A stretch of DNA of 64,000 nucleotides from Bdellovibrio sp. ZAP7. Its GTDB lineage: Bacteria > Bdellovibrionota > Bdellovibrionia > Bdellovibrionales > Bdellovibrionaceae. Of this stretch, positions 1-9,836 are shown in pieces. The notes below the pieces were generated by a model. That model was not told the origin of the DNA and did no database searches. It worked only from the letters and a program-made list of their open reading frames with translations. Position 1 is the first letter of the stretch. Every line of letters begins with the position of its first letter. The stretch is taken from contig NZ_CP030082.1 in NCBI RefSeq assembly GCF_006874645.1, forward strand, positions 2,170,001 through 2,234,000, written 5' to 3'. Position numbers and translations under genes: made by a program.

Positions 1-637
1 CGGCATTTTTTTTACTGCGTCCGCGCCCCTTGGACCAGATTTCTTCTTTAACTTTCACACACACTACAAACTGACGATCATGAGGAGGTCCCTCCTCGGC
101 AAGAACCTCGTACTTAGGCGTTTCTTTCATCGCCTTTTGCACAAGCTCTTGCAGTCTTGTTTTATAATCGCGCTCGAAGTCTTCATTCGCACAGGTCTTA
201 TCACAAAGTGGTAAGAACTCTTTGCGTACAAAAGCTTGAGCAGCGGCAAAGCCGCCATCCAAATACATCGCCCCAATGACTGCCTCCAACGAAGAAGCCA
301 AGAGACGTGGCTTTAAGGCACCACCTGTAAGTGCTTCACCCTTTCCCAATTGAAGGATTTTGTTCAGCTCCATATCGCGAGCCAGTTCAAACAAAATCTC
401 TTCATTTACGATCGAAGCACGTTTTTTAGACAAACCACCTTCGTTGTCTTGAGGATACTTTTCATACAAAAACTCCCCGACAACCAAATCCAGAACGGCG
501 TCACCCAAGAACTCAAGCTTTTCATTATGCTCAGTATGGTTCTTAAGCTCATTGGCATAACTCTTATGAGTTAAAGCGCGCGCTAAAAGCGCCATGTTTT
601 TAAATTTATATCCCAGGCGTTGTTCTAGAGAATTCAT
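1..637 (-). CDS. rnc: Ribonuclease III, 3' end cut by window edge
   Basis: Endonuclease that cuts double-stranded RNA during rRNA and mRNA maturation. 212 residues are visible. The family signature NEKLEFLGDAV is at residues 38-48 with catalytic D45, and the second helix with E118 lies in SLEAVIGAMYLDGG. The aspartate that E. coli has three residues before this glutamate is a serine here. The double-stranded RNA binding domain starts near residue 155 and runs off the window at base 1. The start ATG at 637 overlaps the TGA of mtaB as ATGA, so the two are translationally coupled at the end of the desulfurase-mnmA-mtaB operon. The frame is open to the window edge and has no stop inside. Confidence 0.96.
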   Translation of the reverse strand, partial: MNSLEQRLGYKFKNMALLARALTHKSYANELKNHTEHNEKLEFLGDAVLDLVVGEFLYEKYPQDNEGGLSKKRASIVNEEILFELARDMELNKILQLGKGEALTGGALKPRLLASSLEAVIGAMYLDGGFAAAQAFVRKEFLPLCDKTCANEDFERDYKTRLQELVQKAMKETPKYEVLAEEGPPHDRQFVVCVKVKEEIWSKGRGRSKKNA

Positions 638-2013
638 GACAGAACCTCCCCGATCAAATGACCTTCCATATGATTTTTATTGGAATGATCATAACCTGTG
701 ATTTTCACTTCTACCTCTTGCCCCGCCCAGTGAGTCAGGAACGCTTCTGCGCCCGCAATATCCACTGGCCAGTAGTCATGACTTAAACCTTGACCACCTT
801 TAGCAGCGTTTTTCAAAACCAGAACTTTCTTAATTGTTCCAACTTGTAGATTCGCCTGCTCCGTATAACGAGCGATACTAAGATCACGAAGCTTCGCTCC
901 GCGCTCTGCACGCACGTGAGGATACACAGAAACATTCATCGCTGCGGCACGGGTCCCCTGACGTTCGCTGTAAGGAAAAACATGCAGCTTCGTCCAAGGA
1001 AGTTCGGCCAGACAGTTATAGGTATCTTCAAACTGCTCTGCGGTTTCCGTTGGAAAACCCGTGATCACATCCATACCCACGAAAGAGTTTGGAACGCGTT
1101 TTTCAATCGCTAACAATGATTTGCGAACATCGTCTTGAGTGTACTTGCGCTTCATGTGGTGAAGCACATCGGTATTCGCACTTTGAATACTCATATGGAA
1201 ATGAGGGCAAAGTCTGGAATCAGAATAAAGATCCAAAAGTCTTTCAGAAACTTCCACTGGCTCCAATGAAGACAAGCGGAAGCGTGGCATTTTAGTTCTA
1301 ACCAAAAGATTTTCGATCAGATCTTCCATCACCATTTTTTTACCGTTCACTTCGTCTTCGTAGTCACCGATATGAACACCGGTCAACACGACTTCACGGG
1401 AACCTTCCGCGTAAAGATCATTGATACGCTGAACCAGGTTCGCAATAGAGATCGAACGAGACTTACCGCGAGCATAAGGAATAATGCAGTAAGTGCAGAA
1501 ACTGTTGCAGCCATCTTGAATTTTTAAGAACGTACGAGTGTGGTGTTTTTCAATACCGCCACCCATTTCCAAATCTTCTTTTTTAAAGATATTGGATTTA
1601 AAGACTTTCTCTGTCAGCTCGCCCCGGAAATGCTTATTGAGCAAATCCGGTAAGCTTCCTTTATGAGAATTCGCCACGATCAGATCCGCCCCCGGCAAAG
1701 ACGAGAATGAACCCGTATCCACCTGAGCCGCACAGCCCGTTACCACGATCGTGCAAAAGGGATCTTTGACTTTTAAACGACGGATATAGCGAACTGCTTC
1801 CTTCGTCGCCTCTGCGGTCACCGCACACGTATTCAAAACGTGAATGCGTGCGTCTTTTTCGCCACGGATCACCGGAGCAAAACCGTTCGCATTTAGGTTC
1901 TTTTGGATAAGACCTGCATCGTAAGTGTTCACCTTACAGCCAAACGTATGAACCTGATATTTCACATCACGGTTCACTTGTGAAGGAATCGGCGTCTCTA
2001 CAGAGTGATCCAT
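634..2013 (-). CDS. mtaB: tRNA t6A37 methylthiotransferase, MtaB-type radical SAM enzyme
   Basis: Adds a methylthio group to C2 of N6-threonylcarbamoyladenosine-37 in tRNAs reading ANN codons. The 459-residue protein has the three-part methylthiotransferase layout. An N-terminal cluster domain has C26 in TFGCKVN, C63 in NTCAV and C94 in VTGCAAQ. The radical SAM triad C169-x3-C173-x2-C176 is in [10 protein letters not shown], and a C-terminal TRAM-like RNA-binding part covers about 395-459. GCKVN favours MtaB over MiaB, which usually shows GCQMN. Its substrate base is made by the pathway that includes TsaE, encoded 5 kb away. It overlaps mnmA by 16 nt upstream and rnc by 4 nt downstream. Confidence 0.9.
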   Translation of the reverse strand: MDHSVETPIPSQVNRDVKYQVHTFGCKVNTYDAGLIQKNLNANGFAPVIRGEKDARIHVLNTCAVTAEATKEAVRYIRRLKVKDPFCTIVVTGCAAQVDTGSFSSLPGADLIVANSHKGSLPDLLNKHFRGELTEKVFKSNIFKKEDLEMGGGIEKHHTRTFLKIQDGCNSFCTYCIIPYARGKSRSISIANLVQRINDLYAEGSREVVLTGVHIGDYEDEVNGKKMVMEDLIENLLVRTKMPRFRLSSLEPVEVSERLLDLYSDSRLCPHFHMSIQSANTDVLHHMKRKYTQDDVRKSLLAIEKRVPNSFVGMDVITGFPTETAEQFEDTYNCLAELPWTKLHVFPYSERQGTRAAAMNVSVYPHVRAERGAKLRDLSIARYTEQANLQVGTIKKVLVLKNAAKGGQGLSHDYWPVDIAGAEAFLTHWAGQEVEVKITGYDHSNKNHMEGHLIGEVLS

Positions 2014-3107
2014 CCGCCTCCCACCAATTCGCGTTCGCGGTAAAACACAGCCGCTTGACCCGGAGTCACGGCACGCTGAGGTTGTTGGAATTTTAATTTG
2101 AACCCAGTTTCAGTTTTGAACACCAAAGCCGGAGACCCTTTGTGTTGATAACGGATTTTTACGTTCATCAACTCGCCATCCTGCAAATCACCCAACATGT
2201 GAGGATCCACAACATCGACTTCATGGGCAAACAAATACTCTTCATCACCCACCCACACGGTGTTGTCAGCAGAGTCGATTTTGATCACGAAAAGCTTTTC
2301 GTGGTGATCCATACCCAGACCCTTACTTTGACCGTAAGTGTAGTTATGAATACCTTCGTGCTTAGCCATCACTTCACCAGTTGGGAAGCGCTTGATCAGA
2401 CCTTTTTTAGAATCCAAAACAGCTTTTGGAACTTGGCCTTTGATAAAGTTTTGATAGCCCATGCCACCCACAAAGCAAATGCCTTGGGAGTCTTTTTTCT
2501 TAGCCGTCACCAAGCCCATTTTCTCAGAGTACTCACGCACCTGAGGCTTTTTCATGTCGCCAATCGGGAATAACAGTTTTGGTACCAGCTCGGGGTCAAT
2601 CGTGAACAAGAAATACGTTTGGTCTTTCCAGTCATCTGTCGATGTGTGGATTGAAGACTTGCCGTTTTCATCGGTTACGATTTTTGCGTAGTGACCCGTG
2701 GCCAGGTAATCACACTCAAGCTCTTTCATCTTTTTAACCAGATGGTCGAACTTTAAATACGTGTTACAGTTCACACACGGAAGTGGTGTTTGCCCTTCAA
2801 GATACGCTTTCAAGAAAGGATCAATAACGGCCGCGCGAAATTTCGCTTCGCAATTCAGTACATAAAATGGAATGCCCAAACGATCCGCTACTGAGCGCGC
2901 ATCATCCACATCGATAGAAGAACAGCACGTGCCGTTGCCTTCTTCGATATCACAAGTTGAGTAATCCCAAACTTGCATAGTGGCCCCGATAACTTCATAG
3001 CCTTGTTCGACTAACAGCGCAGCCGCGGCGGAACTGTCCACGCCTCCGCTCATAGCAACAAGTACCCTACCCTTCGACTCCGTCGAAGTAGTCATCCCTT
3101 TAGACAT
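1998..3107 (-). CDS. mnmA: tRNA-specific 2-thiouridylase MnmA
   Basis: ATP-dependent thiolase that makes 2-thiouridine at wobble position 34 of tRNAs for Lys, Glu and Gln. The adenylating PP-loop SGGVDSS is at about residues 20-26. The two redox cysteines are in [13 protein letters not shown] and in [11 protein letters not shown] chose the ATG at 3107 (protein MSKGM...) over the in-frame ATG at 3128, because the purine-rich run GAGGGAGAGA sits just before 3107 and would itself be coding with the longer start. The gene overlaps the upstream cysteine desulfurase by 8 nt. That order puts the sulfur donor and acceptor in one transcript, so persulfide sulfur is probably handed over directly or through a small carrier. 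Confidence 0.95.
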   Translation of the reverse strand: MSKGMTTSTESKGRVLVAMSGGVDSSAAAALLVEQGYEVIGATMQVWDYSTCDIEEGNGTCCSSIDVDDARSVADRLGIPFYVLNCEAKFRAAVIDPFLKAYLEGQTPLPCVNCNTYLKFDHLVKKMKELECDYLATGHYAKIVTDENGKSSIHTSTDDWKDQTYFLFTIDPELVPKLLFPIGDMKKPQVREYSEKMGLVTAKKKDSQGICFVGGMGYQNFIKGQVPKAVLDSKKGLIKRFPTGEVMAKHEGIHNYTYGQSKGLGMDHHEKLFVIKIDSADNTVWVGDEEYLFAHEVDVVDPHMLGDLQDGELMNVKIRYQHKGSPALVFKTETGFKLKFQQPQRAVTPGQAAVFYRERELVGGGWITL

Positions 3108-4305
3108 GATATGTCTCTCCCTCTTCATGTTCGATCGATCGTAAACGAGTCACGACCGCCTTTAATGCTTCCACGAATCCATCGACCTCAGCCAAAGTCG
3201 TCTCCCAACCCAAACTCACACGCAAACTGTTTTGCGCTTCTTGACGGGAAAGCCCCATCGCAAGTAACACCGGACTTGGTTCTGGATTCCCACTTGAACA
3301 AGCAGCCCCTGTGCTGACCGCATATCCCTTGATATCCAAAGACATCAACATTGTCTCCCCGTCAGCTCCTGGAATTACCAGCGAACTCGTATTACCCAAA
3401 CGTGGAGTTTCTACCGCTGTAATCGTGACATCTGAAATCTCGGACAAGATGCGAGCTTCCATGTGATCGCGCAACTTGCTCACTTCGAATGCTTTATCAG
3501 CAACCAATGGAGCTCTTTGCGCCATCAAGCCAAGACATGCAATACCTAGTGTGTTTTCAGTGCCACCACGACGATGACGTTCTTGACCGCCACCATGAAT
3601 CAGCGGACTTACGTTGGTGCCCTTTTTCATATAAAGCACGCCCGTCCCTTTGATCGAATAAAACTTATGACCCGAGATCGAAGCGAAATCGACATTGAGC
3701 TCTTTCAAATTCAATGGAGCTTTACCAAAACCTTGAACGGCGTCAGTGTGAAACAAGGCTCCCTTGGCGTGAGCCATCTCCGCCATTTGCTTGATCGGAA
3801 ACAATGTGCCTGTTTCATTATTCGCAAACATCACAGACACCAGAGCTGTTTCTTCAGACAAGTGCTCTTGATAGAATTTCATATCGATCACGCCTTCGCG
3901 GCTGACAGGGATGTAGCTGACTTTGGCACCCATCGCTTCCAGATGAGACATCGTCTTCATGATACTTGGATGCTCAACCGCAGAGCACATGAAGTGCGTG
4001 CGACGGCGCTGTTCAGGAGTTAAGAATTGAGCTGTGTGATAGTAATCAAACAAACCTTTAAGAACGGTGTTGTTCGCTTCACTGCCGCCGGAGGTGAATA
4101 CGATTTCCAGCGGAGAAATATTTAAGGCTTCAGAGATGGATTTACGCGCATCACGAATCAGATTTTTTGGTTGTCTTCCGCCCCAGTGAATGGAGCTGGG
4201 GTTGCCACCAGCGGTCGCAAACTCAGGCAGAGCTGCAATCACTTCCGCGCACACCGGAGTGGTCGCATTGTGGTCGAAATAGTGAAGAATTTTGGTCTGA
4301 AGCAT
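3100..4305 (-). CDS. Cysteine desulfurase, NifS/IscS family (class V aminotransferase fold)
   Basis: PLP enzyme that removes sulfur from cysteine to give alanine and an enzyme persulfide. The 401 residues show [10 protein letters not shown] at 9-18, the cofactor-phosphate region TSGGSEANN at 71-79, histidine 112 in EHPS, the Schiff-base lysine K214 in SGHKF, and the catalytic C336 in [14 protein letters not shown]. It is the first gene of the operon leading to mnmA and mtaB, so its likely main job here is tRNA thiolation. No Fe-S scaffold gene is adjacent, so a role in cluster assembly is possible but not supported by context. The start ATG at 4305 has no clear ribosome binding site. Confidence 0.93.
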   Translation of the reverse strand: MLQTKILHYFDHNATTPVCAEVIAALPEFATAGGNPSSIHWGGRQPKNLIRDARKSISEALNISPLEIVFTSGGSEANNTVLKGLFDYYHTAQFLTPEQRRRTHFMCSAVEHPSIMKTMSHLEAMGAKVSYIPVSREGVIDMKFYQEHLSEETALVSVMFANNETGTLFPIKQMAEMAHAKGALFHTDAVQGFGKAPLNLKELNVDFASISGHKFYSIKGTGVLYMKKGTNVSPLIHGGGQERHRRGGTENTLGIACLGLMAQRAPLVADKAFEVSKLRDHMEARILSEISDVTITAVETPRLGNTSSLVIPGADGETMLMSLDIKGYAVSTGAACSSGNPEPSPVLLAMGLSRQEAQNSLRVSLGWETTLAEVDGFVEALKAVVTRLRSIEHEEGETYHV

Positions 4306-4459
4306 AAGTGGGCGGAGACTACCACATTTGCTAAGTATTGAAAACCTCTATATTTTTAGCGTCTATTCAGTACGCAATGCTGCAAAAAATTCAAGCAATC
4401 TAAGCTTGGACCTCGACCTAGACTCAGGTTTCCCCCCTTTTAAGCCGATAAACAGAACA

Positions 4460-5959
4460 ATGAGCACTTTAGAATGGTTTGAGCATTTTAAACATAAACT
4501 TCAAGGACTTACCGAATCTCACACGGCAGGTGGATCGCCTTTGAGCCTTCTCGCCTATGCCTTGAAGGAAAATCAACTCACTGCTGAGGAATATTTTCCT
4601 TGGGCCATGGCTCATTATAAACTACCTCGTCTTCAGGCAAGATTTTTTACAGAAACTCCTCCTCGCAAGGAAATGTTAGCTAAGTGGGCGACTCATTACT
4701 CATGGACGGTGGAGTGTCTGCCTGTGGCGGAGTGGGATGGCATTCTTGTAGTGGCATGTCTACAACCGCCGCAGGATTTCCCTTCTTCTCCAACTTGTGT
4801 TTTTGTTTTGGCTCCTCAGGAAGCTTTGGAACAATGCTGGAATACTTGGCACCCCCAAGTGGCGGCAAAAATCCCAAGCTCTGCTCCTGAAAAATCAGCA
4901 GCTGTTGAATCTGAAATGCCAGAAGGCCTTGCGGGTCTTAAAGCCCCGGCTGCTAAAAAATCTGGCGACAGTTTTTCATTCGAAGATTTGGGTGATGTGG
5001 GTTCTGATGAATCACACAACGAAGAGGCTTCTTCTGAAGAACACAGTGAATCTGCCGGTGAAGAAATGGGCGGACTTGAAGGTCTGTTCGATGCTCCCGT
5101 CGTAAAACTTCAATCTTTCGGTTCAGATGAAGCGGCTTCGACAACTCCTCCAGCATCAGTGCCAGAGGAAACTCCGGTAGACCAAATCCTAAATTCTAAA
5201 TCAGCTTCTGAAGAAGAAGCAGCAAAAACTTTCGACAGAACTGTGGTGGATTCCCGCCCAAGTCTCTCCAAAGTAGAACCCGTTTTAGAAAAGAAATCTG
5301 AACCAGCTCCAGCTGTGGCAGCTTCCATTCCAGCAGCGGCGCCTGCTGCTTCTAAAGCTGGCGGCCCACCGCCTCCACCCAAAGACGATTTGCCGGATTT
5401 GACGGAAGAAAGCTTCGGTAACAAACCGATTGCTCCTATCGTAACTCGCCCAACGGGCGTGGCGAAACCGACTATGAATCCAGTGGCGAGCGGCAGCTTT
5501 TCACTTGAGAAATTGAAAAAGAAAAACAGTGGCATCATCGCCGACAAAGTAAAACGCGTTCTTTCAGAAATGAAAGCGCACTTTGAAAAATCCATGATTT
5601 TGACTCTGGACGAGCAAGAATCTCAAGTGACAGCGTTCGCGTGGGATGAAAACTTCCAGGAAATCAAAGACACTTCGATGCGAATTCCTTTGGAATCACC
5701 AAGCATCTTTAAAATCGTGGCTTCAACTCAAAAACCTTTCCATGGTTACATCTCTTTGAATGATCTGAACGAGAACTTCTTTGAGCAATGGAACCAAGGC
5801 GCGATCCCTGATCATGTGACAATCACGCCGATTGTTATCAATGAAAAATTGGTGGGGATGCTGATGGGCTTGGCAGAAAAATCTGCTTATAACAAGGCAT
5901 CCTTGGGTCTGGCAGAAAGACTTTCCACTGAGTTTACAAAAGGACTTCAAGCAGCGTAA
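4460..5959 (+). CDS. Large acidic, proline/alanine-rich protein of unknown function
   Basis: I do not recognise a family. The 499-residue product has a compact N-terminal part (about 1-140, rich in W, F and L). A long acidic then Pro/Ala/Ser/Glu-rich middle (about 150-350) looks disordered and includes GGPPPPPKDDLPDL. A folded C-terminal domain of about 140 residues begins near SLEKLKKKNSGIIADKV and is somewhat like a GAF or light-chain fold sensor, which is a guess. The ATG at 4460 is preferred; an in-frame ATG at 4328 would add 44 residues of implausible leader lying in the divergent promoter region of the desulfurase gene. There is no signal peptide, so it is probably a cytoplasmic adaptor or regulator. 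Confidence 0.8.
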   Translation: MSTLEWFEHFKHKLQGLTESHTAGGSPLSLLAYALKENQLTAEEYFPWAMAHYKLPRLQARFFTETPPRKEMLAKWATHYSWTVECLPVAEWDGILVVACLQPPQDFPSSPTCVFVLAPQEALEQCWNTWHPQVAAKIPSSAPEKSAAVESEMPEGLAGLKAPAAKKSGDSFSFEDLGDVGSDESHNEEASSEEHSESAGEEMGGLEGLFDAPVVKLQSFGSDEAASTTPPASVPEETPVDQILNSKSASEEEAAKTFDRTVVDSRPSLSKVEPVLEKKSEPAPAVAASIPAAAPAASKAGGPPPPPKDDLPDLTEESFGNKPIAPIVTRPTGVAKPTMNPVASGSFSLEKLKKKNSGIIADKVKRVLSEMKAHFEKSMILTLDEQESQVTAFAWDENFQEIKDTSMRIPLESPSIFKIVASTQKPFHGYISLNDLNENFFEQWNQGAIPDHVTITPIVINEKLVGMLMGLAEKSAYNKASLGLAERLSTEFTKGLQAA

Positions 5960-5995
5960 GGCGGCTCCGGCTTCGACTGAGCCGAGACCAATCTG

Positions 5996-6553
5996 CTAAG
6001 CTGACTCCCATTCACGACGAAGCTTTCCAAACACTTTTGTACTGCGATACTCGCCGTTAATCAGTGAGTCTTCGCGCAATTCGCCTTCGAGTTTATAGCC
6101 ATTTTTAAGAGCGACACGAGCCGATGCTTCATTAAAACCCGCACAACGAATTTCCACTCTGTGAAAACCCTGTTTAAAACACGCGGACTCCAAAAGTTTA
6201 ACGACTTCACTGACAATGCCGCGACCCTCGAACTCTTTGGAAATCCAGTAACCCAGCTCGCAATTTTTAAACTCCCAATTGATACTGTGAACCCCGGCAC
6301 TGCCTACGTAGCGACCTTCTAAATAGATTCCGTAATCAAACAGGGACAAATTATCCCACTCGGCCAAGGTCACATCGATCCATTTTTTAGAGTCATCCGC
6401 GGTCTTAGTGAACTGAATCCAGGGCATGAATTGTAAGTGCTCACGATTGGCATCAATCGTCGCAAACATTATGGGCGCCAATGATGAGGTATGGCGTTCA
6501 AGAGTGATTCTAGGGCCTTTTAGAGCGGACGGCAGGGGTTTTTGCGTGAACAT
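5996..6553 (-). CDS. GNAT acetyltransferase, RimJ/RimL type
   Basis: Probable N-acetyltransferase of 185 residues using acetyl-CoA. The RimJ/RimL pattern is plain: GPRITLERHTSSLAPIMFA near the start, YVGSAGVHSINWEFKNCELGYWI in the middle, and the acetyl-CoA binding turn as KEFEGRGIVSEVVKLL, followed by RVEIRCAGFNEASARVALKNGYKLEG. Family members acetylate ribosomal protein N-termini, drugs or small molecules; the substrate here is unknown. I chose the ATG at 6553. The frame remains open to 6697, but the extra residues do not match the family. It is downstream of tsaE, separated by about 300 bases. Confidence 0.85.
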   Translation of the reverse strand: MFTQKPLPSALKGPRITLERHTSSLAPIMFATIDANREHLQFMPWIQFTKTADDSKKWIDVTLAEWDNLSLFDYGIYLEGRYVGSAGVHSINWEFKNCELGYWISKEFEGRGIVSEVVKLLESACFKQGFHRVEIRCAGFNEASARVALKNGYKLEGELREDSLINGEYRSTKVFGKLRREWESA

Positions 6554-6851
6554 ACTGACAGGGTATTTGGTCAGACCACTCAGCGCAACTTTAACGCGTT
6601 GTTTGTGCAAAAACCGGCAGGCACCTTTTGCAGCGGTTATGTTACAGAAAAAAACCTTTTCCGTGCTCCCCGGCCTGGAGAAAAATGCGCCATGCAAACT
6701 GTTTGGGATTCTTGATTTTATTCTCTAACACGAGTGGTTTTTCAGAGGAGTTGTTATCCATAAATTTCCTCCTGATGCCTATGATTTTACTCCTGAGACT
6801 GCAGAGCCACGAGGGTGCACAATGCGGTATGAGGAAAAACAAAATGCAGGC

Positions 6852-7304
6852 TTAACCTAAGACTCGGGAGGTAATAATACGCTCAGTTTCCGAAGGACCT
6901 TTGGTGATACTGACTTCGATTCGCTGCCAGTTTAATGGAAGATAGTCGTAATCCAAACGCTGTGCCCATTCGATCACAACCAGACCTTGTTTGGGTGCAA
7001 ACAAATCCCAAAATCCTGAACTTTCCAAATCATCGTCGTCGTCCAAGCGGTACAAATCCAGGTGATCCATCGCTTTGCCTTGGGCGTTTTCGTAACGAAG
7101 GTGAATTGCGAAAGAGGGTGACTGCACATCTTTCATCCCCAAAACTTCGGCAATGGCCTGAACAGAAGTTGTCTTCCCTGCCCCGACGTCACCACTTAAA
7201 AGTAAAACACAGCGATCACTTAAATGTGGCAGGAACTCCTGCCAAAACACTTTAAGTTCTGGCACGGTTTGTATGTGGCGTTGAGAATTCAGGATAGAAG
7301 ACAT
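6852..7304 (-). CDS. tsaE: tRNA threonylcarbamoyladenosine biosynthesis ATPase TsaE
   Basis: ATPase partner of the TsaB-TsaD complex that installs the threonylcarbamoyl group at A37 of ANN-decoding tRNAs. The 150 residues carry the Walker A motif GDVGAGKTT at 38-46, the family motif SPSFAIHLRYE and the DHLDLYRLDD stretch. Length is typical. It follows pdxJ by 6 nt in the glmM operon. The modified base it helps make is the substrate of MtaB in this window, so both steps of ms2t6A formation are represented. About 300 bases between this gene and the GNAT gene hold no gene I can support. Confidence 0.95.
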   Translation of the reverse strand: MSSILNSQRHIQTVPELKVFWQEFLPHLSDRCVLLLSGDVGAGKTTSVQAIAEVLGMKDVQSPSFAIHLRYENAQGKAMDHLDLYRLDDDDDLESSGFWDLFAPKQGLVVIEWAQRLDYDYLPLNWQRIEVSITKGPSETERIITSRVLG

Positions 7305-7310
7305 AAAGTT

Positions 7311-8036
7311 TTACTTTAAGATCTTACGCATCTTTTTAACGGCTGTTTCCATACCGTCTTCAAGTGCATAACAAACCAAAGAGTGACCGATGTTCACCTC
7401 TTGAAGGTATGGCAACTTGTTGATTTCTTTTGAGTGTGCGTAATCTAGACCATGCCCCGCATGCACATTCAAACCCAAGTAATTCGCCCACTCTGCGGCC
7501 TCAACCAGGCGTTTCCATTCTTTGGCTTTCGCGGCCCCTTTAAGATGAACCCATTTGCCGGTATGAAACTCAACGGCATCAGCACCCACTTCAAAAGAAG
7601 CTTCAACTTGTTGGATGGAAGGCTCGATAAACATGGAGATTTCAATACCGATGCGTTGAAGTTTCTCAACCATCGGAAGCATTTTCTTATAACCTTTTTT
7701 TACATCAAGGCCACCCTCGGTCGTTAATTCAGCACGCTTTTCCGGAACGAAACAAACCCACTGAGGACGGTACTTTTTAGCAAATGCCACCATTTGAGCT
7801 GTCGCAGCCATTTCCAAATTCAAAGGCACCGGGCAAGACTTAGAAAGCGTTTTCAAATCATGCAACTGGATGTGACGACGGTCCTCACGCAAATGAATCG
7901 TGATTTGCTCAGCACCGCCCTTAACAGACTTTTTCACCATATCCAGTAAATTAGGATAAGACGTGGTTCCACCACGAACCTGACGAAGTGTAGCGACGTG
8001 ATCAACGTTCACGCCCAAGCGAATTTTATGTTTCAT
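7311..8036 (-). CDS. pdxJ: Pyridoxine 5'-phosphate synthase
   Basis: Condenses 1-deoxy-D-xylulose 5-phosphate with 1-amino-acetone 3-phosphate to give pyridoxine 5'-phosphate, the last ring-forming step of DXP-dependent vitamin B6 synthesis. The 241-residue protein is full length, with the N-terminal signature GVNVDHVATLRQVRGG (about 8-23), QITIHLREDRRHI, LEMAAT and the C-terminal LNVHAGHGLDY. The start ATG overlaps the TAA of glmM as TAATG, so the two are coupled. The product cofactor is needed by the NifS-type desulfurase at 3.1-4.3 kb. Confidence 0.97.
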   Translation of the reverse strand: MKHKIRLGVNVDHVATLRQVRGGTTSYPNLLDMVKKSVKGGAEQITIHLREDRRHIQLHDLKTLSKSCPVPLNLEMAATAQMVAFAKKYRPQWVCFVPEKRAELTTEGGLDVKKGYKKMLPMVEKLQRIGIEISMFIEPSIQQVEASFEVGADAVEFHTGKWVHLKGAAKAKEWKRLVEAAEWANYLGLNVHAGHGLDYAHSKEINKLPYLQEVNIGHSLVCYALEDGMETAVKKMRKILK

Positions 8037-9436
8037 TAGCTAAGTTCTTTCTCGAGGAATGCCGCAATCTCGTCAGCATAAGTGGAGATTTCAGTTTTGT
8101 CTTTGCCTTCAACAAGGACGCGGATCACAGGTTCAGTTCCAGAGAAACGAACAAAGACGCGACCGTTGCCAGCAAGTTTCTTTTCGATGTGCGCAATCAA
8201 ATCATGGTAACCCTTGATGTCATCAAGCTCCATACGACGTTTCACGCGAAGATTGATTAAAACCTGTGGCATATCATCAAAGACACGCGCAAGGTCGCTC
8301 ATTTTCTTATCTGTTTGCTTCATCACTGCAAGAACACTCAAAGCCGCGATACAGCCGTCACCCGTTGTGGTGTGATCAAGGAAAATAATATGACCAGATT
8401 GTTCGCCACCCAGGTTATAACCATTTTTGCGCATCTCTTCGACAACGTATTTGTCACCCACACCGACTTTAACAACTTTGATACCCGCATCGTTCATGGC
8501 TTTTTCAAGACCGAAGTTCGACATCTGTGTAGCTACCAACGTGTTGTTTTTCAAAAGACCACGCTCTTTCATATGCAGAGCACTGATTGCTAGAATACGG
8601 TCACCATTTACGATCTGACCTTTTTCATCAACCATGATCACACGATCAGCGTCACCATCAAGACTGATACCCACGTCAGCACGGTACTGAACCACTGCTT
8701 CCGCAAGTTTGGCTGGATACAAAGCACCAACTTTATCATTGATGTTTGTACCATTTGGATCGTCACCCAATTGGATCACTTCCGCACCCAACTCTTGGAA
8801 AATCGAAGGCGCCACCTTGTAAGCCGCACCATTCGCCGTATCCAGAACGATACGCATCCCATCCAATGTGTATTCCAATGGGAAAGTGGATTTTACGTAA
8901 ACGATATAACGGCCTTGGGAGTCGTCGATACGACGAGTACGACCGATCTCTTTGCTTGGAGGCAAAAGAGCTGTCAGATCTTCTTCCAGAACCAGGCGCT
9001 CGATTTCGCGCTCCATCTCTTCAGAAATTTTAAAACCATCCGCACCGAAAACTTTAATACCATTATCGTGGAATGGATTGTGGGAAGCGGAAATCACGAT
9101 ACCCGCCACCGCACGCATAGTACGAGTCAGATAGCCGATACCGGGAGTTGGAAGTGGCCCCACCAATTGTACAGCTACCCCCATAGAGTTTAGACCACTC
9201 GCCAAAGCTTGCTCAATCATGTAACCGGAAAGACGCGTGTCTTTACCTATAACCACTTTACGAAGCGAGGGATGGGCATTGTATTTTTGTTTTTGCAAAA
9301 TGTAACCGATCGCTTGACCGATTTTTACTACCATATCCGGAGTCATTGGATATTGATTGGCAGTTCCACGGATTCCATCCGTACCAAAAAGTTTTGCTGA
9401 TTTCTTTTCCACTTTACTGACCTTTTTGTTCGTCAT
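8036..9436 (-). CDS. glmM: Phosphoglucosamine mutase
   Basis: Converts glucosamine-6-phosphate to glucosamine-1-phosphate for peptidoglycan and lipopolysaccharide precursors. The active-site phosphoserine is S117 in ISASHNPFHDNG, the metal loop is DGDADR, the sugar loop is GGEQSGHII, and the phosphate-binding loop RFSGTEPVIRV is near the C-terminus. The protein has an N-terminal extension of about 14 lysine-rich residues before KLFGTDGIRG. The start at 9436 lies inside cdaR, overlapping by 23 nt. The order cdaA-cdaR-glmM is the known c-di-AMP operon in which GlmM and the diadenylate cyclase interact in Gram-positive bacteria. Confidence 0.97.
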   Translation of the reverse strand: MTNKKVSKVEKKSAKLFGTDGIRGTANQYPMTPDMVVKIGQAIGYILQKQKYNAHPSLRKVVIGKDTRLSGYMIEQALASGLNSMGVAVQLVGPLPTPGIGYLTRTMRAVAGIVISASHNPFHDNGIKVFGADGFKISEEMEREIERLVLEEDLTALLPPSKEIGRTRRIDDSQGRYIVYVKSTFPLEYTLDGMRIVLDTANGAAYKVAPSIFQELGAEVIQLGDDPNGTNINDKVGALYPAKLAEAVVQYRADVGISLDGDADRVIMVDEKGQIVNGDRILAISALHMKERGLLKNNTLVATQMSNFGLEKAMNDAGIKVVKVGVGDKYVVEEMRKNGYNLGGEQSGHIIFLDHTTTGDGCIAALSVLAVMKQTDKKMSDLARVFDDMPQVLINLRVKRRMELDDIKGYHDLIAHIEKKLAGNGRVFVRFSGTEPVIRVLVEGKDKTEISTYADEIAAFLEKELS

Positions 9437-9836
9437 TTTCGTCGCCTTTAATCTTCACTACTTCAACCTGAATCTGATTTGGACGAACCCCCAGGATTTT
9501 AACTCCCAGTGGGACGTCGATCTTATTCAGTGGAATATCGACATAAACTACGCCTTCGCCTTTTTGAGAGATATCAAGATTGATATTCTGAGACAAAGAG
9601 CTTTCCATAAACTTCTTTAAAGCAGCTCGGGGCCCTGAAACCTTTACCTTGATGTGGTCAGTTGTCTGCGCCACCACATGGGTGCCGGGGGCTGTCACCA
9701 GGTCGACTTCGACGTTTTTGCTTAAAACAAAATCGCGGCGGCCCAAAATGGTCAACCACAGAATCAGGGAAATAAACAAGGCTACTACTTTGTAACTAAA
9801 ATTTTCAGTCACAGCATTGGTCCAACGGCGTCTCAT
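9414..9836 (-). CDS. cdaR: YbbR-domain membrane protein, CdaR-like regulator of diadenylate cyclase
   Basis: A 140-residue protein with one N-terminal membrane helix (about 14-30, FSYKVVALFISLILWLTIL) and a single short YbbR-like periplasmic domain in which SGPRAALKKF and VYVDIPLNKIDVPLGV stand out. Firmicute CdaR carries several YbbR repeats, so this is a reduced version. It sits between cdaA (4-nt ATGA overlap) and glmM (23-nt overlap), which is the main reason for the name. In Gram-positives CdaR modulates CdaA activity at the membrane; the same role is inferred here. Confidence 0.8.
   Translation of the reverse strand: MRRRWTNAVTENFSYKVVALFISLILWLTILGRRDFVLSKNVEVDLVTAPGTHVVAQTTDHIKVKVSGPRAALKKFMESSLSQNINLDISQKGEGVVYVDIPLNKIDVPLGVKILGVRPNQIQVEVVKIKGDENDEQKGQ

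Noticed and set aside
5110-5595. 161-codon minus-strand frame opposite the unknown gene at 4460-5959
   Set aside because: Antisense to a gene with a clear low-complexity middle; long only because Pro/Ala/Ser codons give few stops on the other strand.
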